This document shows positions 34,853 to 42,840 of a DNA stretch of 64,000 nucleotides, in pieces. How positions within the stretch are numbered: the first letter of the stretch is position 1; each line of letters opens with the position of its first letter. Source of the stretch: M1-B18 sp048264125. Its GTDB lineage: Bacteria; Bacillota; Clostridia; Peptostreptococcales; Natronincolaceae. The notes beneath the pieces were generated by a model that saw only the letters and a list, made by a program, of their open reading frames with translations, had not been told where the DNA came from and made no database searches. The position numbers and the translations under genes were made by a program. Location of the stretch: positions 257,509-321,508 of the forward strand of contig JBLXDM010000005.1 in NCBI GenBank assembly GCA_048264125.1, read 5' to 3'.

Positions 34853-35044
34853 CGGGATGCTCCTCTCAATTTTTGCTTCTGTTTTATTATATCGGATTAT
34901 TTTCATATGTAAAGATGGTTACGAATGTCCATATCAGAGATATCACACTTTTTTATAAATTCCTCTTTATTTTTTCAAAGGCCGCTTGAACTGCGCTATC
35001 AAAGTAGATCCGTTGCTATTTCTTAAATGCAATTTATGCTGAGC

Positions 35045-35488
35045 CTACTGATATTTCTTCATGAGAATTCTATATACGATAATGCCAATGCCATACATAA
35101 AAATCCAAAGAATACTAAGATATAGAACCAACAGCTTTGTATCTAGTATACCCAATGAACCAATTACGGAGAAGATAATAATCGAAAGTGTAATTATCAA
35201 GAGTGTTATAATATACGCAATTCGTCCTGATCGATTTCTCAGGCTTTCCTTGAGCTCATCTTTGAGATTAATCTGCTCTTCCTCCAGCCTTGCCCCATAG
35301 GCAGCTTTACGTTTTGGTGATGACCAATAAAAATACTTCCAAATTAAAGATAGACCGCCAACTAGCCCGGCACCTGAAAACCCGAATAACAAACTACCAA
35401 GCGAGTTTTCTGTTCTGAGTGCAAACGACAGACACACAGCTCCTAATACCAAATACACCAATCCTATAAATAAGCTATTTTTCTTCAT
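35045..35488 (-). CDS. Four-helix integral membrane protein
   Basis: A 147-residue protein with four hydrophobic helices at about residues 6-24, 30-50, 90-112 and 118-140. The middle loop is charged (LEEEQINLKDELKESLRNRSGR). I do not recognise a specific family; such proteins often accompany small XRE regulators in Firmicutes. The gene overlaps the XRE gene at 35475 by 14 bases and has GGAGGCGAGC ahead of the ATG, so it is translationally coupled to it. Confidence 0.75.
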   Translation of the reverse strand: MKKNSLFIGLVYLVLGAVCLSFALRTENSLGSLLFGFSGAGLVGGLSLIWKYFYWSSPKRKAAYGARLEEEQINLKDELKESLRNRSGRIAYIITLLIITLSIIIFSVIGSLGILDTKLLVLYLSILWIFMYGIGIIVYRILMKKYQ

Positions 35489-35693
35489 TTTGCTCGCCTC
35501 CTCTACTAGGAAAGAAGATTTCCTCGATTCTTAGGCCGAAAAACTCGGATATTGTAAACGCCAAATCCAGTGAAGGATTATACTTACCATTCTCTATAGC
35601 ACTGATTGTCTGCCTTGATACTTTCAATGCCTTCGAAAAGTCTTCCTGACTCAGGCCCTTAGCCTTTCTTAATTTTTCAACTAAATTGTGCAA
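35475..35693 (-). CDS. XRE/Cro-CI family transcriptional regulator
   Basis: A 72-residue protein made of one helix-turn-helix (LRKAKGLSQEDFSKALKVS followed by RQTISAIENGKYNPSLDLAF) and a short tail (EEIFFPSRGGEQNEEK). The start is TTG at 35693, nine bases after AAGGAG. Small regulators of this shape usually control an adjacent membrane protein and themselves, which fits the overlapping gene at 35045. Confidence 0.88.
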   Translation of the reverse strand: MHNLVEKLRKAKGLSQEDFSKALKVSRQTISAIENGKYNPSLDLAFTISEFFGLRIEEIFFPSRGGEQNEEK

Positions 35694-35883
35694 GTCACCA
35701 ATCTCCTTTCGTCAAGTTTCCTTTACATTTATAGAATATCATCTCGCATCTCGAATGTCAATTTTCCTTTACAATTAAATTCAAAAACAGAGTGTTGTCT
35801 CTCCCTGCAGCTTTTCATGAAAAGCTATAGGTCATTTGGGTCAAATCATTGGTTAGGTCTGATTTATTATTTAGCTTCATAGT

Positions 35884-35939
35884 GTCAAGGGGACGCTTTG
35901 TTTGACTTGTAAATAAGTCTAACAAAGCGTCCCCTTGAC
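35884..35939. repeat. Nearly perfect 19-bp inverted repeat
   Basis: GTCAAGGGGACGCTTTGTT (35884-35902) and AACAAAGCGTCCCCTTGAC (35921-35939) are exact complements; GACTT/AAGTC extend the stem inside after one mismatch. It is more GC-rich than its surroundings, lacks a long T-run and lies between divergent or unrelated genes. It resembles the GGGGACG-type dispersed hairpins of Firmicutes genomes. Confidence 0.8.
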
Positions 35940-35977
35940 TGTATTGGAGGCTTTTCTTTCTAAGTCATTAAAAATAC

Positions 35978-36895
35978 TTATCTTTCAATTAGACCACGCA
36001 TTGTATTTCTAACTAGTCCATCCTTTATATGCCCCTTCTCTATAAAAAACATGGATATTGCACCTAAGCCAACATGAGTTCCTACAGAAACCCCCATCTG
36101 CATAAGATATATGTCTCCAGCAAAATCAGTTTCGTTTTGTATTTTTATTTTCAAATTTTCGGCAACCTTTATATCTGATGTATATCCTATTATAATAAAG
36201 CTTGTCATGGTCGTATCGTTTCTATTAATAAATTCATTGGTATAGTAATTTAGTACTCTATTTTGACCTCTTTCCTTTGCTACTATTGCGCCCTTACCTT
36301 TTCTCATGGTCATTATTGGCTTTAGTCGTAAAATCTTACCAATAAAGGCACTTGCATTTGTAAGCCTTCCACTTCTTATTAAATGATCTAAATCGTCCAC
36401 GGAAAGAAAATGCTTTACCTTTATTTTATAAGCTTCATTAAAGGCTACTATTTCTTCAAATGAAGCGCCATCTTCTCTCATCATGGCACTTTTTAAAACT
36501 AACCAACCACTGCCATGACTCATACATTTGGAGTCAACAACGTGAATTTTAATTATAGTATCTAAATTTTTCTCGCGGAAGTCACCCTCTGCAATTATAG
36601 CTGATTGATAAGAACCACTAGTTCCACTGGACATACATATACATAATATTTCTGTATATCCATCTCTAACAGCCTTATCCATGATATCTAAAAATTCCGT
36701 CGGACTTGGCATACCTGTTGTTGGGTACTCTGATAATGCCTTCAAAATGCCATAGAAATCATCCGGTTGAATATCTATTCTATCCTTATATAGCTTCCCC
36801 TCGATATTAATAGTCAAAGGTGCCAAGCTTATATCGTATTTTTCAAGTATTTCATTCGACAGATCACAGGTTGAATCAGCTATAATTTTTATCAT
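35978..36895 (-). CDS. DegV-family fatty-acid-binding protein
   Basis: A 305-residue DegV/FakB-type protein. The N-terminal IIADSTCDLSNEILEKYDIS, the TTGMPSPTEF and the CMSSGTSGSYQSA motifs are typical, and the C-terminal MGVSVGTHVGLGAISMFF closes the domain. DegV proteins hold a fatty acid and pass it to a fatty acid kinase (FakA) in many Firmicutes. No fakA is visible here. The ATG at 36895 lies after a TTGGAGGATATAA site. A small fragment of a paralogue is at 27061-27099. Confidence 0.92.
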   Translation of the reverse strand: MIKIIADSTCDLSNEILEKYDISLAPLTINIEGKLYKDRIDIQPDDFYGILKALSEYPTTGMPSPTEFLDIMDKAVRDGYTEILCICMSSGTSGSYQSAIIAEGDFREKNLDTIIKIHVVDSKCMSHGSGWLVLKSAMMREDGASFEEIVAFNEAYKIKVKHFLSVDDLDHLIRSGRLTNASAFIGKILRLKPIMTMRKGKGAIVAKERGQNRVLNYYTNEFINRNDTTMTSFIIIGYTSDIKVAENLKIKIQNETDFAGDIYLMQMGVSVGTHVGLGAISMFFIEKGHIKDGLVRNTMRGLIER

Positions 36896-37182
36896 TTATA
36901 TCCTCCAAACTAATCGTTATGACTCTATTATATATCTATTCTCGAATTATATGCTACATTTTTCTCCATAATTCTTCTAAAATCGACATATTATCGTCCT
37001 CACGATATTTGCTTCTGTTTTATCCTATCGGATTATTCCTATTTGTGAAGATAGTCAAATATCCGAAGCAATTTAATAGATTATCAGAGAATAAGAATTT
37101 GCATTAATAATGGCATCTTCACCTCTTCTATTTCTCGTAAGTCATACTGGATTTTTGTAGGATGCCTCTTTTAATAATACCC

Positions 37183-37219
37183 AAATAGACCAATCACTAT
37201 TTTTTACTATTATGAGACA
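37183..37219. repeat. AAATAGACCAATCAC repeat, copy 1 (overlaps end of a GGDEF gene)
   Basis: The first 15 bases AAATAGACCAATCAC and the following TATT...TTTACTATTATG are shared with 62035-62071; about 34 of 37 bases agree by eye. It includes the stop codon and last codons of the GGDEF gene at 37197. AATAATACCC just before it is a half copy of the hairpin at 26968. Confidence 0.6.
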
Positions 37220-38399
37220 CTTCTTGAAGCATATGGCTTAATAATACAGTAGAAACATTCACTTGTTTACGATTGCTGTTTATTTTTTCTTCTGCCACAA
37301 AACCCTTTAATCTTGCTTTATGTTCATACATAGCTTTATCAGCTTGAGTGAATATAGAATATACACTTTCACTTCCTTCTTTTGCATAAAAAGCATACCC
37401 ATAAGCAATTTCAATTTTAATGGAACGCTTTTCATTTAACTTTGTTAATAAATTATCTAATTTTTCCAGCCCACGCTCTACTGACTCCTTGTTAATCTCC
37501 TGGCAAATAACACAGAATTCATCCCCACCAATACGAAAGGTCGTCCCAATAGTAGAAAAACTTTCCTGTATACATTTAGCCGTATAGAAAATGATCTCGT
37601 CACCGGCTTTGTGTCCATAATTATCATTATTTTTTTTTAAGTTGTTAATATCCAACACAATAATTGCAGCATTTTTATTAGTCTTAACAAATTGCTCCAT
37701 TTCTTTTTCAAATGCTGAACGATTTTTAATTCCAGTTTGAATATCATATTTGAACTGTAACTCTCGCAGCAGAATATAATATAGTAGCAATGATATAGCC
37801 AGACTTCCCCAGATTAATAGTAGATCTTTAAATATTATTTGAAGAGCTGCTCCCAGCATAGGCATAAAAAGGATTACAACTAAAAATTTTCGATTGTCAG
37901 TTTGGTATTCATCTGTGTTTCGTTTAACGGCAATCATTATCATAACGAAATAAAAGACACTAATTATCATCGGCAGTATAAAAATACTCCCCCGTAAATA
38001 CTGATTTGAAGCATCAACGAAAAAGATCCAGCCCGTACTATAGCTTAGGACACATATGAAGGCATTCAGATATAAGGGTATGGCTAAAAACCATTTATTA
38101 AATATTCTTTTTTGATTATTATCTGAGAGCATCAGAAAGATAAAAGGAACTACAGGACTCAAAGAAAACCCCAGTATGTTAGCGATACGATGGAATGCCA
38201 CCAGTTTATTATTGGTCGAAAGCCCCAACAAAATAGTAAAAATTTCCAAAACGAGCAAAATAATTGTTACCACTGACACCGATATGTACATTTTATTTTT
38301 ATAATTATTAATAACTGGGTTCCGTTTAGCCAAACTTATTGCTAAACAAAGTGCGATAATAGCAAGAATATCCGTGCTGATTGATGCTGTAATGTTCAA
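37197..38399 (-). CDS. Membrane-bound diguanylate cyclase (GGDEF)
   Basis: A 400-residue protein. The first 210 residues form six to seven hydrophobic helices (for example IALCLAISLA and VVTIILLVLEIFTILLGL), a membrane sensor. Residues about 220-375 are a GGDEF domain with DIQTGIKNRSAFEKE, VLDINNLKKNNDNYGHKAGD and the active loop FRIGGDEFCVI. An RxxD inhibition site is not obvious. It probably makes cyclic di-GMP in response to a membrane signal. The start is TTG at 38399, after GAGGTGAGC. The 3' end lies inside a repeated segment (37183-37219). Confidence 0.85.
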   Translation of the reverse strand: MNITASISTDILAIIALCLAISLAKRNPVINNYKNKMYISVSVVTIILLVLEIFTILLGLSTNNKLVAFHRIANILGFSLSPVVPFIFLMLSDNNQKRIFNKWFLAIPLYLNAFICVLSYSTGWIFFVDASNQYLRGSIFILPMIISVFYFVMIMIAVKRNTDEYQTDNRKFLVVILFMPMLGAALQIIFKDLLLIWGSLAISLLLYYILLRELQFKYDIQTGIKNRSAFEKEMEQFVKTNKNAAIIVLDINNLKKNNDNYGHKAGDEIIFYTAKCIQESFSTIGTTFRIGGDEFCVICQEINKESVERGLEKLDNLLTKLNEKRSIKIEIAYGYAFYAKEGSESVYSIFTQADKAMYEHKARLKGFVAEEKINSNRKQVNVSTVLLSHMLQEVSHNSKK

Positions 38400-38952
38400 T
38401 TAGCTCACCTCAAAAATTAGTCTAAATATAAAAATCTAACTTGGCTAATATAATTTCTTTTATCTTCTTATATATTATATATTATTTGCTCAATATTTCA
38501 TATGAGCTAAGGAAGAAATTAGTAACTTATTCCATGGCACAGCAAATCTAATGATAGTAATATCATAGACCTCTGATTCGAGTACATTTATAAGCAAAGT
38601 ATTTATTAAGTAGAATCAGTATTTGAAATAAAAGCAGGGTATTGCACTTAAAATCACTAATGAAATTAATTGCAATACCCTATTCTTTTTTAGTCTAGAT
38701 AGCTCCTAAACATACCAGTCTCCACTTAATACCATTATGGAAGACTTTCCCTAAGCTATTCTTTTGTTTTTCTTAGTTACTACTTATTTCTAGGTACTTT
38801 TTCCCAAAACAGATATGCTGGCAGGCTGTATCAATGCTACGCAAAGCATCATTGCAACCAATACAAATTCAGTTCCCCATACCAATGGTTTTCTCAGCTC
38901 TCCAGCCTTTCCTATAAATGATGTGTCGTAAAACTAATAGCATTAACTATTT
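38400..38952. other. Intergenic region with one hairpin and a degenerate ORF
   Basis: No intact gene is seen in these 553 bases. They hold the hairpin at 38637-38680. The minus strand at about 38793-38925 reads GKAGELRKPLVWGTEFVLVA and continues MMLCVALIQP, an open stretch without a start and with a hydrophobic segment, perhaps a gene relic. Confidence 0.5.
38637..38680. repeat. GGGTATTGCA-type hairpin
   Basis: GGGTATTGCA (38637-38646) pairs with TGCAATACCC (38671-38680) over a 24-base loop, followed by TATTCTTTTTT. The loop sequence is also conserved in the copy at 47333-47376. Confidence 0.75.
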
Positions 38953-39150
38953 TTAATTAACATCTTTCTTTGCAATTTGAGATATAATTAAACTTACACC
39001 TACATATGAAAGAGTCCATATTATTAGGTCTTTTAGAAAAAGCACCAAGTCAAAGTTGTCATAAAAAGGATTAAAAGATATCCCAGTTAATCCCCGAATT
39101 AATGATGCAATAAAATAAGTAATTAAAATTATGACAAATCCCTTCTTCAC
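38953..39150 (-). CDS. Small two-helix membrane protein
   Basis: A 65-residue protein with two hydrophobic helices (VIILITYFIASLIRGL and LIIWTLSYVGVSLIISQI) and a short basic tail (AKKDVN). The GTG at 39150 lies seven bases after AGGGGG and is preferred to the ATG at 39168. I do not recognise it. It is next to a broken toxin-antitoxin locus but shows no toxin features. Confidence 0.6.
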   Translation of the reverse strand: MKKGFVIILITYFIASLIRGLTGISFNPFYDNFDLVLFLKDLIIWTLSYVGVSLIISQIAKKDVN

Positions 39151-39193
39151 TTCACATCCCCCTATCATTTAAACACTTTTACTGCTCATTTTT

Positions 39194-39229
39194 CTACAAG
39201 TCAGTAATCTGAAGCTTATACCGCTTCAT
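39194..39229 (-). pseudogene. Truncated RelE/ParE-type toxin gene (11 codons)
   Basis: The ATG at 39229 overlaps the antitoxin stop as ATGA, the classic toxin-antitoxin junction. The reading MKRYKLQITDL looks like the N-terminus of a RelE/ParE-family toxin and is cut by TAG. No downstream toxin sequence is recognised. The gene is therefore a relic. Confidence 0.5.
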
Positions 39230-39531
39230 GCGCGGGTCTTACGAAATCTCTGAAAGGCAGCAGATGCATCCTGCACATTACCTTTTTCGACATCGTTATA
39301 TCCATCCTTTAACCTGGCATGAATTTCATCCATTGTCATCAAATTAGCATTTACAGTAGCCGGCGCTTTAGGAAGCGTCACAGCAAAAGGTTTTCCGCCG
39401 GTCATTGAAATCTGCTTCAGATAAATATCTATTGCTGTAGCCATAGGCATGCCCAGTTGTGAAAGGACTTCCTCAGCCCTCCTTTTTACGTCAGGATTAA
39501 CTCTTAAATTTAAGGTTGTAGTCTTTTCCAT
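39226..39531 (-). CDS. RelB/DinJ-family antitoxin (orphan)
   Basis: A 101-residue ribbon-helix-helix antitoxin. The N-terminal TTTLNLRVNPDVKRRAEEVL and the following GMPMATAIDIYLKQISMTGG are typical of RelB/DinJ. The C-terminal half (KAPATVNANLMTMDEIHARL to the end) would normally wrap the toxin. The stop overlaps the start of a truncated toxin. The ATG at 39531 follows AAGGAGATAA. As an orphan it may still bind its own promoter. Confidence 0.85.
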   Translation of the reverse strand: MEKTTTLNLRVNPDVKRRAEEVLSQLGMPMATAIDIYLKQISMTGGKPFAVTLPKAPATVNANLMTMDEIHARLKDGYNDVEKGNVQDASAAFQRFRKTRA

Positions 39532-39729
39532 GTTAATTATCTCCTTCTATTATCATCGTAACGTTATTGTCATTACATTTCAATAGATTTTCTACCTATT
39601 GTATATAACAAAATAGATCTGCACATTATGGCATAATTTTATTATCTATATTTGGACAATGTACCTGTCCCCTTGTCCCTAAATCTCTTAAAGAAGCAGC
39701 TCTTCCACTTTTCTAAAAAAGTTTCTCAT

Positions 39730-40317
39730 TTAAACGATCCTGATCCCTGCAAACCCATGGAAAAACAATATGCCTAGATCTGATCTAACCTTTGGATTCA
39801 GTTCTAATAATGGATGCTTAGATGCCATATCTTTAAACATGCCTATATATAGTAGGATTGCTTCATGGGAAAGTTCAGAATCAACAAACCCTTCCTTTTT
39901 CCCCTGTTCAATCAGCTCTAATAATAAGGGAATCGTTCTAGTCTGATAATAATCCTGTGCAAAAGCCTGAACTTCAGAATCCCTAAACATCACAGACTGA
40001 AAAATCTCTTCATTTTCACTATTCACAGATCCTGCTTTAATAAAATACATTCTTTCAAATTTTTCAGAAAAAGAAAGATCACTGTCAAGTAATTTTTCAA
40101 GTTCATTTATTAGTTTATCCATCAATTTAAAGGATACCTGCTTAATAAGATTATTTTTATTGTTAAAATGATTATATAAAGTCACTTGTGATACATTTGC
40201 CTTTTCTGCAATCTCAGCAATTCCTGTATCCTTTACCCCCTTTTCTATAAACAATTCAAGGGCAGCCTTAATAATTGCTTCTTTCTTCAATTGTGTACGA
40301 CGTTCAAATCCATTCAT
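39730..40317 (-). CDS. TetR-family transcriptional repressor
   Basis: A 195-residue TetR/AcrR regulator. The N-terminal helix-turn-helix is AALELFIEKGVKDTGIAEIA followed by EKANVSQVTLYNHFNNKNNL. The C-terminal part (about 65-195) is a ligand-binding helical domain. The ATG at 40317 lies six bases after GAGGTG; the GTG at 40326 overlaps that site. It is divergent from the small ORF at 40473 and the hydrolase at 40619, and two candidate operators lie between them. Confidence 0.9.
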   Translation of the reverse strand: MNGFERRTQLKKEAIIKAALELFIEKGVKDTGIAEIAEKANVSQVTLYNHFNNKNNLIKQVSFKLMDKLINELEKLLDSDLSFSEKFERMYFIKAGSVNSENEEIFQSVMFRDSEVQAFAQDYYQTRTIPLLLELIEQGKKEGFVDSELSHEAILLYIGMFKDMASKHPLLELNPKVRSDLGILFFHGFAGIRIV

Positions 40318-40351
40318 ATTTTTCACCTCATATCCATAATAATATTAATTT

Positions 40352-40376
40352 TGAAATCAATCAATAAAAAATTTCA
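40352..40376. promoter_or_regulatory. Candidate TetR operator 1
   Basis: TGAAAT and ATTTCA separated by 13 bases, a dyad located 35 bases upstream of the tetR start. An identical half-site arrangement recurs at 40413-40437. Confidence 0.5.
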
Positions 40377-40384
40377 TTTCTATC

Positions 40385-40413
40385 TTGACATCCATATTTC
40401 CAAGACATAAAAT
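40385..40413 (+). promoter_or_regulatory. Sigma-A promoter facing the hydrolase
   Basis: TTGACA (40385-40390) and TAAAAT (40408-40413) with a 17-base spacer. It lies between the two candidate operators and would start transcription near 40420. Confidence 0.7.
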
Positions 40414-40437
40414 GAAATAAAACAATATAAAATTTCA
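40413..40437. promoter_or_regulatory. Candidate TetR operator 2
   Basis: TGAAAT-N13-ATTTCA overlaps the last base of the -10 box and the start site of the promoter at 40385, so a bound repressor would block it. Confidence 0.5.
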
Positions 40438-40472
40438 AAATTTTAAAATTATAATTAAAGGAGGCCCATAGA

Positions 40473-40547
40473 ATGAGTATTCAAAGTCGCTGTTTGGGGA
40501 GCACACTAACCACATTCCACTTAACTAGCTTTTTTGATGAAATGTAG
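40473..40547 (+). CDS. 24-codon mini-ORF with strong ribosome binding site
   Basis: ATG at 40473 follows AAAGGAGG and the frame runs 24 codons to TAG (MSIQSRCLGSTLTTFHLTSF and four more residues). It is the first reading frame behind the promoter at 40385. It may be a leader peptide or the remaining start of a deleted gene; no family is recognised. Confidence 0.35.
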   Translation: MSIQSRCLGSTLTTFHLTSFFDEM

Positions 40548-40618
40548 ATACCCTTTTATAATTTTCACCTTTTGTTTTTTTATTATTATCATATGAAAGA
40601 ATTTTGTGGGAGGTAATT

Positions 40619-41395
40619 ATGATGGAACTTTATGTACAAGAAATAGGCCCAGTTAATGCTCCAAGCATCATATTCATTCATGGGGCCGTGGTTGCTGGAT
40701 GGATGTGGCACTGGCAGGTTGAAGAACTTTCTCAGGATTATCATTGCCTCGTACCTGATTTACCTGGGCATGGCCAGAGCCCCGATGTCAAAACCTTTTC
40801 TTTAGAGAATGCAACAATTCAAATAGCAGAATTAATTCGTAGTCGTGCCCATGAGGGTAAAGCCCACCTGGTAGGTCATTCTCTAGGTGGTGCACTCACT
40901 TTAAAGCTTATGGAAACCTACCCTGAGCTCATAGATCATGCTATTATCACAGGTCCATCAGGTGGACCTCTACCGGGTTTTATGCTCAATATTACCCGTC
41001 TCTTTCTACCACTTATGCGTAGAGAGTTCATGTTACGACAAAATGCACGTTATTTACACATACCAAATAATATATATAGCGCTTTCAAGGAATCTCAGCT
41101 TCGTTTCACTAGTCGTACCTACACAGATGTTATGGCCGAGGTGGATAGATTCCGTATTTCATCTCGTCTGAATGAAATTCAACAACCTTTATTAGCCGTA
41201 GTTGGAGAGAAAGAACCTAAAACGATGTTTCTACAAGCACACAAGGCTGTTTCTACTTTACCAAATGCCGTAGGTCGTATTGCCCCAAAGGGAAGTCACG
41301 GCTGGAACAGTATAGACCCTGATTTATTTAATCGTATGGTTCGTGCTTGGATTAATAATCAGCCTTTGCCTTTAGAACTCTTATCACTTAATTGA
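40619..41395 (+). CDS. Alpha/beta-hydrolase
   Basis: A 258-residue hydrolase of the alpha/beta-fold family. The oxyanion-hole strand IIFIHGAVVAGWMWHWQ, the nucleophile Ser in LVGHSLGGALTL and the late His in PKGSHGWNSI are visible, and the acid is probably in AVVGEKEPKT. The substrate is unknown; esterase, lipase or C-C hydrolase are all possible. The ATG at 40619 follows GGAGG; a second ATG is three bases on. It is divergent from the TetR gene and probably under its control. Confidence 0.88.
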   Translation: MMELYVQEIGPVNAPSIIFIHGAVVAGWMWHWQVEELSQDYHCLVPDLPGHGQSPDVKTFSLENATIQIAELIRSRAHEGKAHLVGHSLGGALTLKLMETYPELIDHAIITGPSGGPLPGFMLNITRLFLPLMRREFMLRQNARYLHIPNNIYSAFKESQLRFTSRTYTDVMAEVDRFRISSRLNEIQQPLLAVVGEKEPKTMFLQAHKAVSTLPNAVGRIAPKGSHGWNSIDPDLFNRMVRAWINNQPLPLELLSLN

Positions 41396-41976
41396 ATAAT
41401 GGAAAATATTTTATTAAAGTAGAAATTTATAGAGGGGACAAAGCACAACAAAACATATAGTTTAAATAATTATTATATTTTATAGCTTTAAACCTTTGTA
41501 AATAAAAACCGCCGTCATTTATGCTACGGCTCACCGTTGTTAATCCTAAATTAGTTTAATATAAATTAATATTTATTATTTACTGCATTGAAGGCACTCC
41601 TGATCAATATATTAATTAAGTATAATAAATACTTAAATGAAAACAGGGCATTGAACTTAAGTCACTAATAAGTTAAGACAATATAAACCTATCACATTAT
41701 AGGATGCATTTAGAACCTTCTGCGAAAATATAAGGGATATAAACAATAAAACAGTTCCATACCCCCTTCGACACCGCCGCGTCCTCAAAAAAGGGTAACT
41801 TTAATATACCCTCCAAAAACCAATTTTTAAAAAAGGAAAACGGCGACTTTGATTTTTATTATCAAAACCACCGTTAGGCTACTTATTTATTGGACATCTA
41901 TTCAACCGCCACAACAACGGTTTTTTTATCCGTTGTATGGCGGTTATTATTGTTCATGCTGATGTTTCCAGATATA
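41396..41976. other. Intergenic region with degenerate repeats
   Basis: No gene is seen in these 581 bases. GGGCATTGAACTTAAGTCACTAA at 41646 onward is a worn copy of the GGGTATTGCA-type hairpin. The terminator of the next gene is at 41904-41945. Confidence 0.6.
41904..41945 (-). terminator. Terminator after the XRE gene
   Basis: AACCGCCA...CAACGG (41904-41920) pairs with CCGTTG...TGGCGGTT (41930-41945), two short bulges. It lies just after the stop of the gene at 41977. Confidence 0.6.
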
Positions 41977-42657
41977 TCAATTCTCAATAATCGTTAAAAC
42001 ATCGCCAGCCCTAATAAGCATTTCTTTATTCTTAAATAACACGGTCATATTTTCATCCGTTATCGCAATAATTTCAGTAGATGGTAGCCACGCCACGCTG
42101 ACACTCCCAGAGAAGATATTCGGAGCGAAATCACGCCTAAGCTTAATGGCACATTTCTTTCCTATTAACAATTTGTAGGGATTATCGCCGTTTCTTAAAT
42201 CGAAAATTTCTATGGGACTTAAGGCCGACGCTTTTTTCTTGCTTATCATTGCTTCTGATATTGTTTTGATGTCCGCGGTTTTTATTACCCCTTTTTTTCC
42301 TTTCATTTCAAAAACCACATAATCATCATTCATGGCGGTAATCGCGGCCAAAGGGATTGCACCAAAATCTATGTCATTCAACAAAAGTGCTACCCATTTG
42401 CCTAAATATGGCTGATATGGATTAGAAATTGCTTGTCGGCTTGGTGCTGACTGGCTTGTAATTTCATCTCTCAATAGATAATCTAAACCAACATCCAATA
42501 CACGACAAAGCACTAGCAATTTTTCTGTTTCGGGATAACCCTGCCCCAATTCCCATTTTGAAACCGACTGCCGTGTGACACTGCATTTTTCTGCTAATTG
42601 CTCTTGGGAAAGACCACTTGATTTCCGAAGTTCATACAGCTTTTCTCCAAAGGTCAT
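41977..42657 (-). CDS. XRE-family regulator with extra C-terminal domain
   Basis: A 226-residue protein. The N-terminal helix-turn-helix is LRKSSGLSQEQLAEKCSVT followed by RQSVSKWELGQGYPETEKLL. The C-terminal 150 residues are predicted beta-rich and unrecognised, with two similar segments (about 85-145 and 155-225) around PLAAITAMNDDYVVFEMKGK and STEIIAITDENMTVLF, perhaps a PRC-barrel-like pair. The ATG at 42657 follows AAGGAG. It is the last gene of the ABC exporter block on the minus strand. Confidence 0.85.
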   Translation of the reverse strand: MTFGEKLYELRKSSGLSQEQLAEKCSVTRQSVSKWELGQGYPETEKLLVLCRVLDVGLDYLLRDEITSQSAPSRQAISNPYQPYLGKWVALLLNDIDFGAIPLAAITAMNDDYVVFEMKGKKGVIKTADIKTISEAMISKKKASALSPIEIFDLRNGDNPYKLLIGKKCAIKLRRDFAPNIFSGSVSVAWLPSTEIIAITDENMTVLFKNKEMLIRAGDVLTIIEN

Positions 42658-42840
42658 TTCATCAACTCCTTAATAGTTTTGTATGAATAGAATATATGCA
42701 CAGCGTTGTTTTTTCTACCAATCCAGCGTTGCACTTTCGCAACTTCAACGTGCAATCCAACAAAATAGTGTTCTTATAAAGTATTATATAACAATTGGTA
42801 ATATCTAGTCAGGATTAAATTATAATAAAATTCCAGCGAA

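Larger units (their letters stand above)
40318..40618. other. Divergent control region of tetR and hydrolase
   Basis: These 301 bases hold two copies of TGAAAT-N13-ATTTCA (40352-40376 and 40413-40437), a strong promoter between them and the mini-ORF at 40473-40547. A second T-rich stretch precedes the hydrolase. Confidence 0.7.

Noticed and set aside
38953..39150. Toxin partner for the RelB antitoxin
   Set aside because: The gene encodes two membrane helices and shows no RelE/ParE features; the real toxin start is the truncated frame at 39229.
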